Positions 31,560 to 43,009 of a stretch of 64,000 nt of DNA are shown in pieces. Positions within the stretch are counted from its first letter, which is position 1, and each line of letters begins with the position of its first letter. The stretch is from Prosopocoilus inquinatus (taxonomy: Eukaryota; Arthropoda; Insecta; Coleoptera; Lucanidae): assembly GCA_036172665.1 (NCBI GenBank), contig CM069870.1:64604212-64668211 (forward strand), read 5' to 3'. A model generated the notes under the pieces. The model searched no databases. It was not told where the DNA came from and saw only the letters and a list, made by a program, of their open reading frames with translations. The translations under genes and the position numbers were made by a program.

Positions 31560-33770
31560 TAAATTACTCATACTTCATCTTCATGTCTTGATAATTTTCT
31601 TACGAATATTACTGAAGGTACAGTTTGCTCTGTAATCAATTCTGCAATTTCAGATCATAAGGCGATTGCTTTGAAAATTAAGTGCAATATTGAAACGACA
31701 AAAAATTCTTTCGTTAAATATGCTCGCTGTTACTCACCTGAGAATATTAACAACTTCATTGAATCTCTGGGGAACTATAATTGGAATTTCGGTGGTTCCG
31801 TCAATGACGATTTTGAAAAATTCATTACTGTTTGTAGGGAAAACCGAAATTATTATGTACCAATAGTCAAACATAAAGCAAATCATGATAAAAAAAAGAT
31901 TAATGGTATACTCCTGAACTTTATCAGTTTAGAGAGAGAGAGTGAAGTTATTTGGTTCTTTGGCCGAATGTTACCCATCTATTAAAGAACGATTTGCACA
32001 ACTTAAATGTGAGTATGTGACTTTATTACATTCCACCAAAAGTTTATACTATGCTAACCTGATATCCAATGCTGATAATAAATCGAAATGTTTATGGAAT
32101 GTAGTTAATACTTTCCTTAATAAGAAAAAACAAAGTATGTACTCTGTCTGAATATTCAGACAGTCTCAAATTAGCCAGTGAGTTCAATTTATTCTTTTCT
32201 ACCAATATTATGAAAAAAATCTCTAACCTAATACAAAACGATTGTAACTATGAAGGCTTTACAGTTATTAGTACGTGTAATTCTATTTTTTCTATATCCA
32301 GTTACTCCAAATGAGTTAGTCGATAAACTAAATAACTTTAAAAATAAAAACTTCTCTGGTTTAAGATTAAATCATGCTGTAAAAGTGGAGATGGAGATGA
32401 TTTCAACAATATTAGACCCATAAGCCTCCTTCCGGTTTTCTCTAAGCTCTTTGAAAACATTTTGGCTGAAAGACTTTATATGTTCTTATCAAATAATAAA
32501 TTTTTTAATGACTTCCAACATGGCTTTTTACCAGGAAGGTCTACAGAATCAGCGGATTTGGCTTTTATTAATCACATCCTCTTGGATGTTGGAGAGGCGA
32601 GAGATAGCCTGTGGCTTATTTCTTGACCTCTCCAAAGCCTTTGATTGCATAAAGCATAACATTCTTTTACGAAAGTTAGACTTCGCAGGCATCAGAGGGA
32701 CTGCAAACAGACTTATAAAATCTTTCCTTTCTAATCGCAGGCAGAGGGTAGTCACATACCACCATAATCAGGAAAACAAATCAGATATTCTGAACTGTTC
32801 CAGGTTAGGTATACCTTAGGGAAGCACTCTTGGCCCCTTGTTGTTTATTATATTAACATTATTAACTATGCTGACGATTCCAATGTAATAATTTGCGCTG
32901 AAAATTTGGATCAGATGGTCTCCAAGAGTAGTACTTCTGTTGCAAATATCACGAAATGGTGTTCAGAAAACGGACTTCTTATGAACAATGATAAATCTAA
33001 ATGTATCATATTTCGCACAGACAGATCTACAATATTCTGTCGATCTGATATTTGTTTCGATAACAAAATTTTTAATGTAAAGAATGACAATAAATTTTTA
33101 GGTATCTACATTGATCCCCACTTGAGTGGAAACTTCATGTCAGTGAAACCTGTAAGGAAATAAGTAAAGCGTGTTTTGCTCTTGGAATTTTATCTAAAAC
33201 TCTTCAGAGAGAAGCAGTTATCGCTGCTTACCATGCTCAAGTCTACTCTCGTTTGCAGAATGGCATCCTAGTATGGGGTTGTGCTTCCAATCTAGATGAA
33301 CTTCTTATCATTCAAAAAAGAGCAATAAGATTAATATTCAAAATGAAAAGGCGTGACTCTTGCCGTAATATATTTAAATTAAATAAAATGCAAACAATCT
33401 ATGGTATTTGTATATCTACCTATTTATCAAAAAATTTAAATCTTTTCGATAAATATCTTATTAAAAACACTTACAGTACCAGAAAACAAGGATATTTTAA
33501 ATATCCCAAACATAGACTTACATTAACGGAGCATAATTATGAATATTGCTGTTTAAAGTTTTTTGAAAAACTTCCCCAAGTTATGAAAGACTTAATATTG
33601 ATGCTAAAAAGTTTAAAGTGGTTTGTTTCAAGCATGTTTGCGAGTCTAAGCCCTATTCATTACGACTAATAACTAACTCCTTAACACTGTTTAATATTTT
33701 CTTTGACATTTTCAGCATTTTTTATGTGTCTATACATATGTATTCTGAAATAAATAAATTACTTACTCCT
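31560..33770 (+). mobile_element. Degenerate non-LTR retrotransposon
   Basis: A plus-strand element whose start falls within the endonuclease C-terminus and whose end lies near 33770 (GAAATAAATAAATTACTTAC tail). Fragments are in all three frames with at least five frameshifts or stops and one larger deletion. Confidence 0.8.
31590..33669 (+). pseudogene. Endonuclease-reverse transcriptase remnant
   Basis: In order: NITEGTVCSVINSAISDHKA (end of the APE endonuclease with SDHKA, about 31605-31665), a linker with FAQLKCEYVTLLHSTKSLYY and CLWNVVNTFLNKKK, then after a deletion near 32360 NNIRPISLLPVFSKLFENIL, HGFLPGRSTES, LDLSKAFDCIKHNILLRKL (motif A), a stop at LGIP where GVPQGS is expected, GSTLGPLLFI, YADDSNVI (motif C), FLGIYIDPHL and QNGILVWGCAS. 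Many disruptions make this clearly non-functional. Jockey/CR1-like. Confidence 0.85.
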
Positions 33771-35090
33771 TATGTTATAATGAATCATAACGTATAGTTT
33801 CCCTTAGGACACTTAGGGTCAGAATGAAATCAGTCATGCAACGAAGACTGCAGCGCGCGCTCAAATCGCGTCTGTAAAGAAATGAGATCGAGTAGACGTA
33901 AGCTGCAATATTACCCCTAATTTTTGCACTTGATTAAGGATAATTTTTGCATGCAAATGCTACATCTGATGCCCCACATATGTAAGAATCCAAACAGAAG
34001 CAAAATGCATAAAAAATCGGACAAGGGATATAATGCGATCATTCTAATGCAGTGGCTCTTGATCTAATTAAATAGCCGCTTCGTTCCTTGCTGAAATTTC
34101 TTTTATTTTATTTTTTCTTTTCGATCAGTCAATTTCCTCAGTTTCAAAGTCAATTTAATCACAACCGAATTTTTCTATTTTATTAATTAAATTTAAACTG
34201 TATGTTTCAAGAAAGTCAGCGTTGTTGAGCTGAAAGCATAATTCATTTTACACATAGAGAAAAGCTATTTCCTAACACAAGCTTTATTTATTTGATTTTT
34301 TTCTGAATATTCTCCTTCCTCTTCCGAACTGCTTTTTCTTGTTTTATTTAGCGCCATAATTTTATTGATATTTCATTATTTTGTTGCCTAAAATTGCTTT
34401 TGGTTATTTGTAATAATTTTTGTTAATATTTTCATTTCATTCGATCTTAATTAAAACCGAAAATTGTTCATATTAAAATTAATTTTTTTGATTTTTGATT
34501 AAATTGTTATACGAATTTTTAATAATAATCTTTATTAATCTTTTAAATCAACACGGACATAGGACAGGCCAAAACGCATAATTAGTAGTAGTAAAGAGAT
34601 TAAAGGGTAAAAGTAATAAAATAATAATAGTAGTAGTAAAGAGATTAAAAGGTAAAAGTAATAAAATAATAATAACAATAATATATTTTTATATTTAAAA
34701 ATTTTGATATTTTGATTTTAGATATTCAACTAAGGCCTGGTATTATAAAAGCAAGTTAAATTTATTCTAGAGTTTAATGCCTTAGTAATCATTGTTTATA
34801 CAATTGTTGTTAAGTCATTAAACTGTATAGTAAATTAATTTTACGTTTGTAATACCGGACCTGAAATTTTTATTTGACAAGTCCAAGCAGAGCACAAAAA
34901 GGGCGAAGCGTTTTCGATAATTCTGAAAATACAAGTAAATCGCCATTCGAACAACCGTGGAAAACAAATTCGAAAATCGATTTTTAGCTTGTTTTACTAA
35001 ACCAGAACGCTACTCACAAGGAAATCGAGATCCAACTTTGTACGCATTGTTTAAAAGAATTAAGAACAAAAAAGGGATGAAGTTTTTTTC
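33771..35090. other. AT-rich sequence with a short tandem duplication
   Basis: No gene seen. A 45-bp unit (TAGTAGTAGTAAAGAGATTA...) is duplicated at about 34583-34672. The remainder is AT-rich and unassigned. Confidence 0.45.
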
Positions 35091-35381
35091 AACGCCTGAA
35101 CGGTCCAGTGGTAAGGGACCGGCCTTGTAATCGTAAGGTCGTGGGTTCGCATCCGCTCGAGATAATTCTCGAGGATTGTTACTCACTTCAGGTACCCTTT
35201 AGTGTTGGGGAGAAAATTCGATACTACTTCCCCTTCAATGGCAAGGAGATTTGGAAGTAACAAAGCCATGGAACACTTTACACACACAAAAATACACTCC
35301 CCTTGCTCCTGAGGTCCTGACAAGTCTATGACTTAGGATCCTATTGGGCAAACACCACAAAAAAAACAAACAAAAAAAAAA
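35091..35381 (+). repeat. tRNA-derived SINE, copy 1 (full length)
   Basis: Begins AACGCCTGAACGGTCCAGTG. An A box-like GGTCCAGTGGTAAG and a B box GGTTCGCATCC (about 35149) are spaced as in an internal RNA polymerase III promoter. The tRNA-like head is followed by an unrelated body (TCAGGTACCC..., GTTGGGGAGAAAATTCG, TTTACACACACAAAA) and an A-rich tail ending at 35381. Two further copies are at 41676 and 42221. SINEs depend on a LINE for mobility; the partner was not identified. Confidence 0.9.
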
Positions 35382-38000
35382 TGAAAAGTGAGTTTCCAAT
35401 CCTCATCCGCACGTTTTTACAGAGCGAAAGAAAGCACCTATTAATGCCAAGTGTATGAAACAAGTGCCAAAGTTATAAGTTTTGTATATCTAATATTTAT
35501 GGTAGGTTAACCTACCTATACTGAAGAATACATCTTTCATCTTAACATCCGAAAGGTTTCTCTGCTCAAAGGGCATTTTTCAAGTTTTTTGTCAAGTTTC
35601 AACGTAAAGAAATGTCTACCTTTATCTGCAGAATTGTTATAAATGATTTATTGGAGGTAGTAGGCGTTGAAAATATGTTCTGTCTTTTTCAGACTGTAAA
35701 CTTAGCAAATTTTCGTGTTCTGAATCTCGTTTCTGTTTTCCTTGCTTTGTTGGTGTTTGTCTTGCGGTGAAAATTTTCAAAACTAATTTTATTTTAGCGG
35801 ACGCAATTGCTGTACGTGAAAAATCAATCAGGTGATGTTCGTTAATTGTATTTGCATGATTTTAAGTTACAGTGGTGACTAAGACTCTATTTTACTATTT
35901 AGAATTAATAAGTGGCCAATGTTTTCATTATTTTTCAAAGGTCATTGATCAAATACCATTTATAACAACTGTGTGTACGTTAACGTTCTAGATTCTGGAT
36001 GGATTTGTGATGCAAAGGAATTACTGCAACACTGCTTAAAATGAGATACATTCTTGACTATCAAATTCTCGCTAGATTTTCACAGCATCCTGCGATGGTA
36101 AATACTGAATGAATAGAATGTATATATCAACTAATGTCAGGTTAGGCCATCATAAGGCACGCTTAAAACTTTCCAGGGCAGGCTCAGCCTTCCGTGGCGT
36201 CTCCTTAGCTACGGCCCTGTCTTTTACAAGGATGAAGTTTCGACTGTACCTCACATAATCAATAACTTTAGCCTTGTTTATTATTAGAACAATAAATCCT
36301 TTATGGAATCACCAGGGAAACGAATTCGGGCCACTTTTTCCGCGAACTGTACGAAAATTTAATACTCGCACTGTTTCAACCTCGCCCACAATGATTTCTG
36401 CGAAGTGCGGACGTTCGTATTGCACTCCTTCCCCTTCAACTCAATAACTATTAGACGCATCGGAGTCGCGGAAATGTGGCAGGAGTAAATAGTACATTCG
36501 GCATAAAAAGCGCCCAACACTAAGTGGCCTGAATTCTTTTCCCTGCTAATCACATGTGGGCTTCTCACTGTTAGGTATCAGTACTCTAATCATTATTTTC
36601 TGCAGCAAATCTTCATTTATGTGCATAGTGCCAAGTATGCACTAATTTTGTACGTCATATAAACTTATATTATCATTCAAATGTAGCTCGTAAATTATAA
36701 ATAAAAGAATGGCTTTTCTCCGTGCAGTCTGAAGCAGATCTTCCTTGATCAATATTCTGCAGACGTACATCTTTCCTTCGGAAAACTCCGTTATCGTTTT
36801 TAGTCCTTTATGAAACTGCAGTAAACGCATAATAGAATAAATGAGACGTACCGGAGCTAGTAGCCGGAGCCTGCCTCCACCCCGGAACGAAAGTGTTTAC
36901 CCAGTCGGTCTGAATTATTGAAACGACTGCATATTTGATCGCCGAACATCGAGTTTTCTTCCGAAGCAAATTTCACAATTTCCGATCTCATTGCGAATTT
37001 ACAGTTTATGATTTCAGGGCGTATATCGGGCGATGTGTGGGAATTTTACTTCGCCGTTCTCGAACAAACTCGAAATAAAAACGTGCATCCTTCAAGGAGC
37101 GGGGAAAAAGAAGCGAAATGTAGATGTTCTTCGAGGTGGGTCTCGTCTCTAATTCAATGGCGATTAATTTGGAAATTCGATTGGGGAACCCTCGTCCTTA
37201 ATAGTTATTCCTCGGTGTAAATTTAATTACATAAATGCTCCCGAGCGAAACGTACCGGGCATTAATTCGGGGGCCTTCTCTCCTCTTATATTCGGGATTT
37301 CGGGCCTTAAACGGGCGAAGCAAACTGTTTGGATTGCAGATTCCTTTTCTGTCCCTTTTTTTTTATTATGTTTATTGGATCGAGTTTTTCTCCTGGAGGG
37401 GCTTGAAAGGCACACACACAAACGACAAAGCCAATTATTTGCAAATGATAATAATTATTGTTATTTGGTATTCTTTATCATGGCAGCCACGTATCAATAT
37501 TTGGATTACATATTGGGTTTGACACAAAAAAAAATTATTGAATAACAATCAAATGCGTACTATCGTAAAAGTTTAAATTGATTCAACTAAAAGGTGGCAA
37601 GTTAGCGCTCTTTTGTATCAGCTGCGGCCCCAAGTAGCTCAGTGAAGAAAGGGACTGGTCCAAGAGTTATTAAAGGGCGCCGGGGGACAATTCAAGACAG
37701 TGTTCCCAATGTGTCTCGAATTCGCAATAACACGCTGAGTTAAGAAAGCCCACGACTTTTACGATTTTGTGAGTTGGCGGGTAGCGAGCAGCAATTTAGA
37801 GATGTCGACTTGGTGCATGGAAGGTGTATCTCATTCCGCGAGATTATTTCTTCAATTCCAGACTCAATTTTTTTTTAATTAAATTGAGTAATTTTTGCTC
37901 AAGTTTGATACTCGCGAAGGAAGGCAGCTGCTTTTTCTGCGGTGTACGTTTTTTTTTTATCTAAACCGATCGGAGAAATATTCTTGTCATCACTTTTATA
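35382..38000. other. Unassigned sequence
   Basis: No recognised gene or repeat end. Frames at 36359-36568, 37008-37220 and 37235-37522 have no known domain. GC-richer tracts near 36880-37330 may be unique non-coding DNA. A weak tRNA-like start (GTAGCTCAGTGAAG at 37635) was not supported. Confidence 0.35.
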
Positions 38001-38555
38001 CAGAGTGAATCATATTACTGCATTTCTGTAATAACTTTCTTATTAATAGAGATAAGACAAAACATTTTTAAGAAAAATTGTATGACGTGTCAAGGATTTA
38101 AACTTTGTTAAATTATTTAATGTCGATTTTCAATTCTTTTCGAGGGATCATGCCTCCTTCATTTTTTTCTTGTATTACATGATGTATTTCTAACAATGGA
38201 TTTTAATAGAAAATTTCTTTCTCTTCCTGAACAACAAAAATTTTCACAAAAACACCAAAAACTTTTATATCGCAGTAAGCCACGGTACGGTGCGAAAATT
38301 TCTCGTTTGTGTTTGTTTTAACAAATAATAGTCGTAAACAGTGCTGCCAACTAGAGAGAAATTTCCTTTTTTCAGAGATTTTTTATGTCATGCCGGAAAA
38401 AGATTTTCTTTTCATTTGAGGGATTTTTTTATGAAAATAAATAAATTTCTGTTTCATGTAAGTAGAAGGTTTTTTTTTTTTAATTTTGTTATTTATTTAT
38501 TTTTGTCATTATTGTAAAATAAAAATCATAAAATGTTGAGTTTAACTTGAAGGCT

Positions 38556-38774
38556 TCCGTTGGTGAATTCCTGGCTTCCGGTTGGAATCGCGTCTCTCCT
38601 CGAATTTCTTCTACTGCCCACTGTCTCAACGACTTACAAGAAGCAGCAGAAAGACCACCAACAGCAGCAGCAGCAGGCCTGAGGAAGTTCTTCTACAATG
38701 GAGAACGAAACGTCGGCAGTAGAAGAAATCCGAGGAGAGACGCGGTTCCAACCGGAAGCCAGGAATTCAACATG
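38556..38774. repeat. Inverted repeat (about 57-bp arms) around a CAG-rich spacer
   Basis: The left arm about 38556-38612 (GTGAATTCCTGGCTTCCGGT...) is the reverse complement of about 38716-38773 with few mismatches. The spacer has AGCAGCAGAAAG and CAGCAGCAGCAGCAGG, then CTGAGGA-A-GTTCTTC/GGAGAAC-GAAAC (38676-38711), which is the CUGANGA...GAAA layout seen in PLE ends. The frames running through it (38547-38795, 38698-38973) are by-products of the palindrome and are not considered genes. Confidence 0.75.
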
Positions 38775-39254
38775 CAAGGTGGAAAATGGATATAATATAG
38801 TTGGCACAGATCTTACATTCCATGCCAATCTTGTAAACTGCAGGAGAACGACTAAAATAAAAATTTGTTTTAAATTTCGCGCCGACAGATTACAGTTCGA
38901 CGAAATATACATAGATGGCGCAGAAGTTACACAATTTCTGAAAGACTTCTTGATGAAATCTGTTAAAATTTAAAAATACGCAACTTCGTTCTTTTGCTTT
39001 TTTAGCTCTTTTGTTTATTTTAAAACAGTCTGATTTTATTTGAAGCGCTTTTTTTTAATGAAATTAAACTCCATTTCAAGAAAGGGAATGTCGGACATGA
39101 AAAGGGAATTTTTCGCCAGCCCTCACCAGGCAAGGTTGGCTTTACTGGTCGTAGACAATGATCATGTAGATACTAGAACTAAAATCTAACAAATGACGGT
39201 GGAGATGACCATACAGGGTGTTTTAAACTAATCATTTCACTGTTACATTTAATA

Positions 39255-39440
39255 AATTTTAAAAGTTTAAACAGCGACATCCTACGATCGTTTTGGTTTG
39301 CAGTGGAATTCTCGAGCTACGTTTCTGCTGATGAAGTCCCAAATAGGGCTGAAACAGTTGTATAGAGGCTACTCGAGGGATTCACCGCAACCAAAAACGA
39401 TTTGCAACAAAATTTTTCATAAATTTTAAGTTTAGAGATT
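39255..39440 (+). repeat. Dispersed element carrying a hammerhead-like hairpin, copy 2
   Basis: Homologous to 4420-4735. It shares AGCGACATCCTACGAT, the hairpin and ACGATTTGCAA...AAGTTTAGAG. It lies inside the terminal-inverted-repeat element at 38001-39915. Confidence 0.65.
39301..39388 (+). ncRNA. Hammerhead ribozyme-like hairpin (type I)
   Basis: CTGATGA (39327-39333), stem II AGTCCC/GGGCT around AAATA, and GAAAC (39350-39354) form the core. Stem III is ACA/UGU with A as the predicted cleavage-site nucleotide. Stem I is TTCTG/TAGAG (starting with a G-U pair) and then CTCGAG/CTCGAG beyond an internal loop, with further pairing outside. The loop and stem II agree with known minimal type I hammerheads (Schistosoma-like), better than in the copy at 4601. 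It is transcript-dependent; no promoter is evident. Confidence 0.75.
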
Positions 39441-39919
39441 CTAAAGTCTGATACAGTTACAGATGTAGTTAATAAATAAATTAAAGATTATTTTTTATTT
39501 TATTAGTCAGACAGATGCAGATCAAAAGAATTAGTGGGGAGAACACTTTAAAATTCTACGCGCGACCTTTGAAATTGACATCCAAGGATTTTCGCACCAT
39601 AACTCGTGGCACACTGCGATGGAAAAGTTTACAGTCTTTTTCTGAAAACGTTTGTTATCTAAGGTGGCAACATTCTTCACCATTAGAAAGAGTAAGAAAT
39701 TTTCTATCAAATTCCATCGCTAGAATACAAACTGTAATTAAAGAAAATATTATGGAGGTATGATCGTTTGAAGACAATTGGAGAAGATCGAACGTTAATT
39801 CGTTTCACAAAGTTGTAGTCCTTGATATGCCTAACGATTTGTTTTAAAAGTTTTTTACTGTAATCTCTATCGAAAAGGAAGTTATTACAGAAATGCAGAA
39901 ATATGACTCACCCTGTATA

Positions 39920-41095
39920 ATCATTGTGTGCCAAGAAATTTGGTTACGGGAAGATTAATTACAATTACACTATGGTCGGTAATCAGAAAATTCATATAAC
40001 TTCAAATCAAATCATTGCAAATGATAGAACAATTCTTGCCTCTCTCCATTTATGTTATTGTGCATATATTGCAAAATTTTATTTTATTTTTTACTTGCTT
40101 ATGTTAGCGTTTCCTCAATTGTGGAGGGTTATTTTGTAAACTTGCCACGTGTCATTATCGTTCCTATTTTTCCTTTCAATATATTTGCTGAAATTACCAT
40201 ACTCTTTTATTTTACTAATTTTAAGTACCTAGAATATTTTGTATAAGTTAATCGAGGGAAAATACTAATAACGAGAGGATCTAGGAGGGAGAAGAATTTG
40301 AAAATTTTTAGGTAAATAACGGTCCTGTTCTGACGTTTCGAGAGAAACACCCTCGGGAGAGCATTTTCAGCTCTAAAACTCAAACTAATTACCGAACAAA
40401 AAAATTGACTTCCAGCGGTGGCTTGTTGGTTAAAAAGAGAGGTTGGGTTATCTGTAAAATGGGGATGGTGGTGAAATTGAACGCCATCGGTTATTAATTA
40501 GACGAGAATCAAAAGATCCTGCAACAGTAATAGAAACCTTTTTCAATTGAAAATCATGTTCGTGTGTAAAAGAAGAAGTATTATATATTAAAATTTATTA
40601 AGCTGAAGTGAACTAACAATAAATGAAATATAAAGTTAAACCGTTCTATTTTTTGTGAACTTTGACGTTCGATGTAACTTCACCTAATTTCAAAGCATTC
40701 CTTTATAGTACCATTTTTATTTACACAAATAATTGGAAAAATGTTTTGTTAAGAGATCACTTACTTTTACTGGAAGTAAACGGAATAAATAAGCTGCTTA
40801 GTGCTGAGTATTAGCTTTTACAGAAAACTAAAATCCTTAAAGGGACTTTAGACATCCTACCGTACGTAATAGAGTGTAAATACTCAAGGTATTCGACGAC
40901 ATACAAGAAGGATTTGATAAATAGTAGGCTTGGCCTAGCTTATTTCTCTTTGTCCAAAGCATTTCTGATTACCACAAAAATGAGTTTGCTGTTTTCTAAA
41001 GTTTTACAAAAATATGTTTGCTGTGAAAAAATATAAAGTTTCGAAAGATTTATCGGGCAAAAACACCGAGTTTAAAATGGGAAGAACTGATGTTA
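39920..41095. other. Unassigned, with an inverted array unit at 40290-40420
   Basis: At about 40290-40420 the reverse complement of the tandem-array unit of 41100-42600 is present (ATAACGGTCCTGTTCTGACG, TTTCGAGAGAAACACCCTCG, GAGCATTTTCAGCTCTAAAA). The rest is unassigned AT-rich sequence. Confidence 0.5.
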
Positions 41096-41675
41096 AGATG
41101 GTACATCCCATCAGAAGACGATTTTTTTGTTCGGTAGCTAGATTGAGATTAAATAGCCGAAAATGCTCTGCCAGGGGTGTTTCTCTCAAAATGTTAGAAC
41201 AGGGTCGTTATTTATCTAAAGATCGTCAAGTTCTTCCTCCTCGTTGACTCTCTCCTTATGATTAACTTGACTTTGACCTTCAAATTTTTGGTATGCCTTC
41301 GTAACAGTTGGCGCCCGATTATACGTAGATTAACACGATAAAATTAACTCCTAAGTTTATTTTAATAAAACACGATAGACCGCTGGAAGATAATTTTCTT
41401 GTTCGGTAGCTAGTTTGAGTTTTAGAGCCGAAAATGCTCTTCCGCGGGTGTTTCTCTCGAAACGTCAGGACAGGGCCGCTATTCACCTAATGATTCGTCA
41501 AACTAAACGTCAAATTCTTCTTTCTCGTTAACTCTCTTCTTATAATTGACTCGTGACTTTTACATTACAATTTTTGGTATGCATTTGTAACAGTAGGCGC
41601 CCGATTATATGTTAATTAACACGATAAAATTAAATCCTATGTTTATTTCAACAGAAGACATTAATTTTAAATTCA

Positions 41676-41940
41676 AACGCCTGAATGGTCCAGTGGTAAG
41701 GGACCGGCCTTGCAATCGTAAAGTCGTTGGTTCGCACCCGCTCGAGATATTTTTAAAGTCGTTACTTCCTTCAGGTACCCTTCAGTGTTGGGGAGAAAAT
41801 TCGACACTGCTTCCCCTTCAACGGCGAAGAGGTTTGGAAGTAACAAAGCCACGGAACGCTTTACACACACAAAAGTACACTTCCGCTCCTGAGGTCTATG
41901 ACTTAGGACCCCCTTGAGCAAACACCACAGATAAAAAAAA
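41676..41940 (+). repeat. tRNA-derived SINE, copy 2
   Basis: AACGCCTGAATGGTCCAGTG with box A, GGTTCGCACCC as box B, the same body as copy 1 and an A-rich tail to 41940. The body carries a 15-20-bp deletion near TCCTGAGGTC relative to copy 1, shared with copy 3. Confidence 0.88.
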
Positions 41941-42082
41941 TTAATGAAAACTTTTGTTTGAGTTGTTTTATATCCGAAAATGCTGTCACAAGAGTGTTTC
42001 CCCCGGAACGTCAGAACAGAGGCGTTATTTACTTAAGGTTGTAAAATACTTCTTTCTCATTGTCTCTCTCCTAATGAGGTTT

Positions 42083-42212
42083 CTTTGTATGAACAAATCC
42101 TAAACACGAAATTGAAAAATATTATAAGTAGTTAAACTACCGGCATCCTGGGACACACGATGACGTGGGGCATAACAAAGAATTGCAGTTTAATCAACTA
42201 AAAGCACGTCAT
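42083..42212 (+). repeat. Repeat arm, also at 46803-46945
   Basis: TTTGTATGAACAAATCCTAA, then ATTATAAGTAGTTAAACTAC and GGCATAACAAAGAATTGCAG occur in the same order at 46812-46935. The central part is also present inverted at 43480-43545 and 47505-47570, giving two blocks with inverted ends (42083-43545 and 46803-47570). Confidence 0.65.
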
Positions 42213-42220
42213 CAATATAC

Positions 42221-42440
42221 GTGGGTTCGCATCCGCTCAAGATATTTCTGGGAGTCATTACTTACTTCAGGTACCCTTCAGTGTTGGGGAGAAAATTCGA
42301 CACTGCTTCCCCTTCAACGGCGAAGAGGTTTGGAAGTAACAAAGCCACGGAACGCTTTACACACACAAAAGTACACTTCCGCTCCTGAGGTCTATGACTT
42401 AGGACCCCCTTGAGCAAACACCACAGATAAGAAAAAATAA
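42221..42440 (+). repeat. tRNA-derived SINE, copy 3 (5' truncated)
   Basis: Starts abruptly at GTGGGTTCGCATCCGCTCAA, so only the B box of the promoter remains. The body from TTCAGGTACCC to AACACCACAGAT is nearly identical to copy 2, and so is the array sequence after it. Copies 2 and 3 therefore look duplicated together rather than inserted independently. Confidence 0.85.
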
Positions 42441-42850
42441 CGAAAACTCTTGTTTGAGTTGTTTTGTAACCGAAAATGCTGTCACAAGAGTGTTTCCCCC
42501 GGAACGTCAGAACAGAGGCGTTATTTACTTATGGTTGTAAAATTCTTCTCTCTCATTGTCTCTCTCCTAATGAGGTTTCTCTTCAGTTAACTTATTGAAA
42601 GTATTGATGGTATTTAAAATTAGTAAAATAAAGGAGAATGGAAATTTTAATAAATATACTGAAAGAAAAGTAAAAAGCCAATGACTCGCAGCAAGTTTAC
42701 GAAACAAAAGGGTAAAAAAAGTAGTTTTAATTTAGTTCTTGTTACTTTTACCTTTATTCCGAACAACTCGTATTTTAGTTTAAAATCATGTTACCTTTTT
42801 GTTTCTCTTGACGACTTGTTTCTCTTGACAACTTGTTTATTTACTTTTTT

Positions 42851-42892
42851 CCCTCCTGACGAAGCTATAAATCTATAGCGAAAGGTAGAGTG
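42851..42892 (+). ncRNA. Hammerhead-like motif (CTGACGA...GAAA)
   Basis: CCTC-CTGACGA-A, perfect 6-bp stem GCTATA/TATAGC around AATC, GAAA-GGTA, then GAGTG. CUC before the core pairs with GAG after. It has the PLE-type layout with one extra nucleotide before stem II and an almost absent stem III. No PLE gene is attached. Confidence 0.4.
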
Positions 42893-43009
42893 TATCTCCA
42901 ATCATAATTCTGTTCGGTTCAAGATTTAAAAAAGCTTTTTAGTTATATTTCTCATCGGATAAGAAACAACTTCATTTAAAATTTTACAATATATGTATAA
43001 TAATGTAAA

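Larger units (their letters stand above)
38001..39915. mobile_element. DNA element with about 53-bp terminal inverted repeats
   Basis: Left end CAGAGTGAATCATATTACTG and right end (reverse complement) CAGGGTGAGTCATATTTCTG continue matching through CATTTCTGTAATAACTT to ATAGAGAT, 53 bp with 7 mismatches. TATA flanks both sides (37997-38000 and 39916-39919), or TA if the terminus is counted as TACAG. At 1.9 kb with no transposase it is non-autonomous. It contains an inverted-repeat block at 38556-38774 and a hammerhead-bearing repeat at 39255-39440, both probably later insertions. Confidence 0.8.
41100..42600 (+). repeat. Tandem array, about 270-286-bp units, interrupted by SINEs
   Basis: Units are recognised by CCGAAAATGCT at 41157, 41428, 41973 and 42470, followed by GTGTTTC(T/C)C(T/C)C, (G)AACGTCAGAACAGRG and a TCTCTCCT(A/T)ATGA stretch. 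The first two units also share TTCGGTAGCTAG and GTAACAGTTGGCGCCCGATT, where TGGCGCCC resembles an LTR primer binding site. So the array may derive from an LTR with adjacent leader. Further relatives lie inverted at 40290-40420 and diverged at 51430-51600. Spacing after unit 2 is expanded by SINE copies. Confidence 0.7.

Noticed and set aside
37630..37710. tRNA-like start GTAGCTCAGTGAAG
   Set aside because: No convincing B box or cloverleaf follows; no second copy was seen in the window.
38547..38973. Overlapping frames with glutamine/alanine-rich or acidic translations
   Set aside because: They arise from the inverted repeat and the CAG run; both strands give similar frames, a sign of palindromic non-coding DNA.
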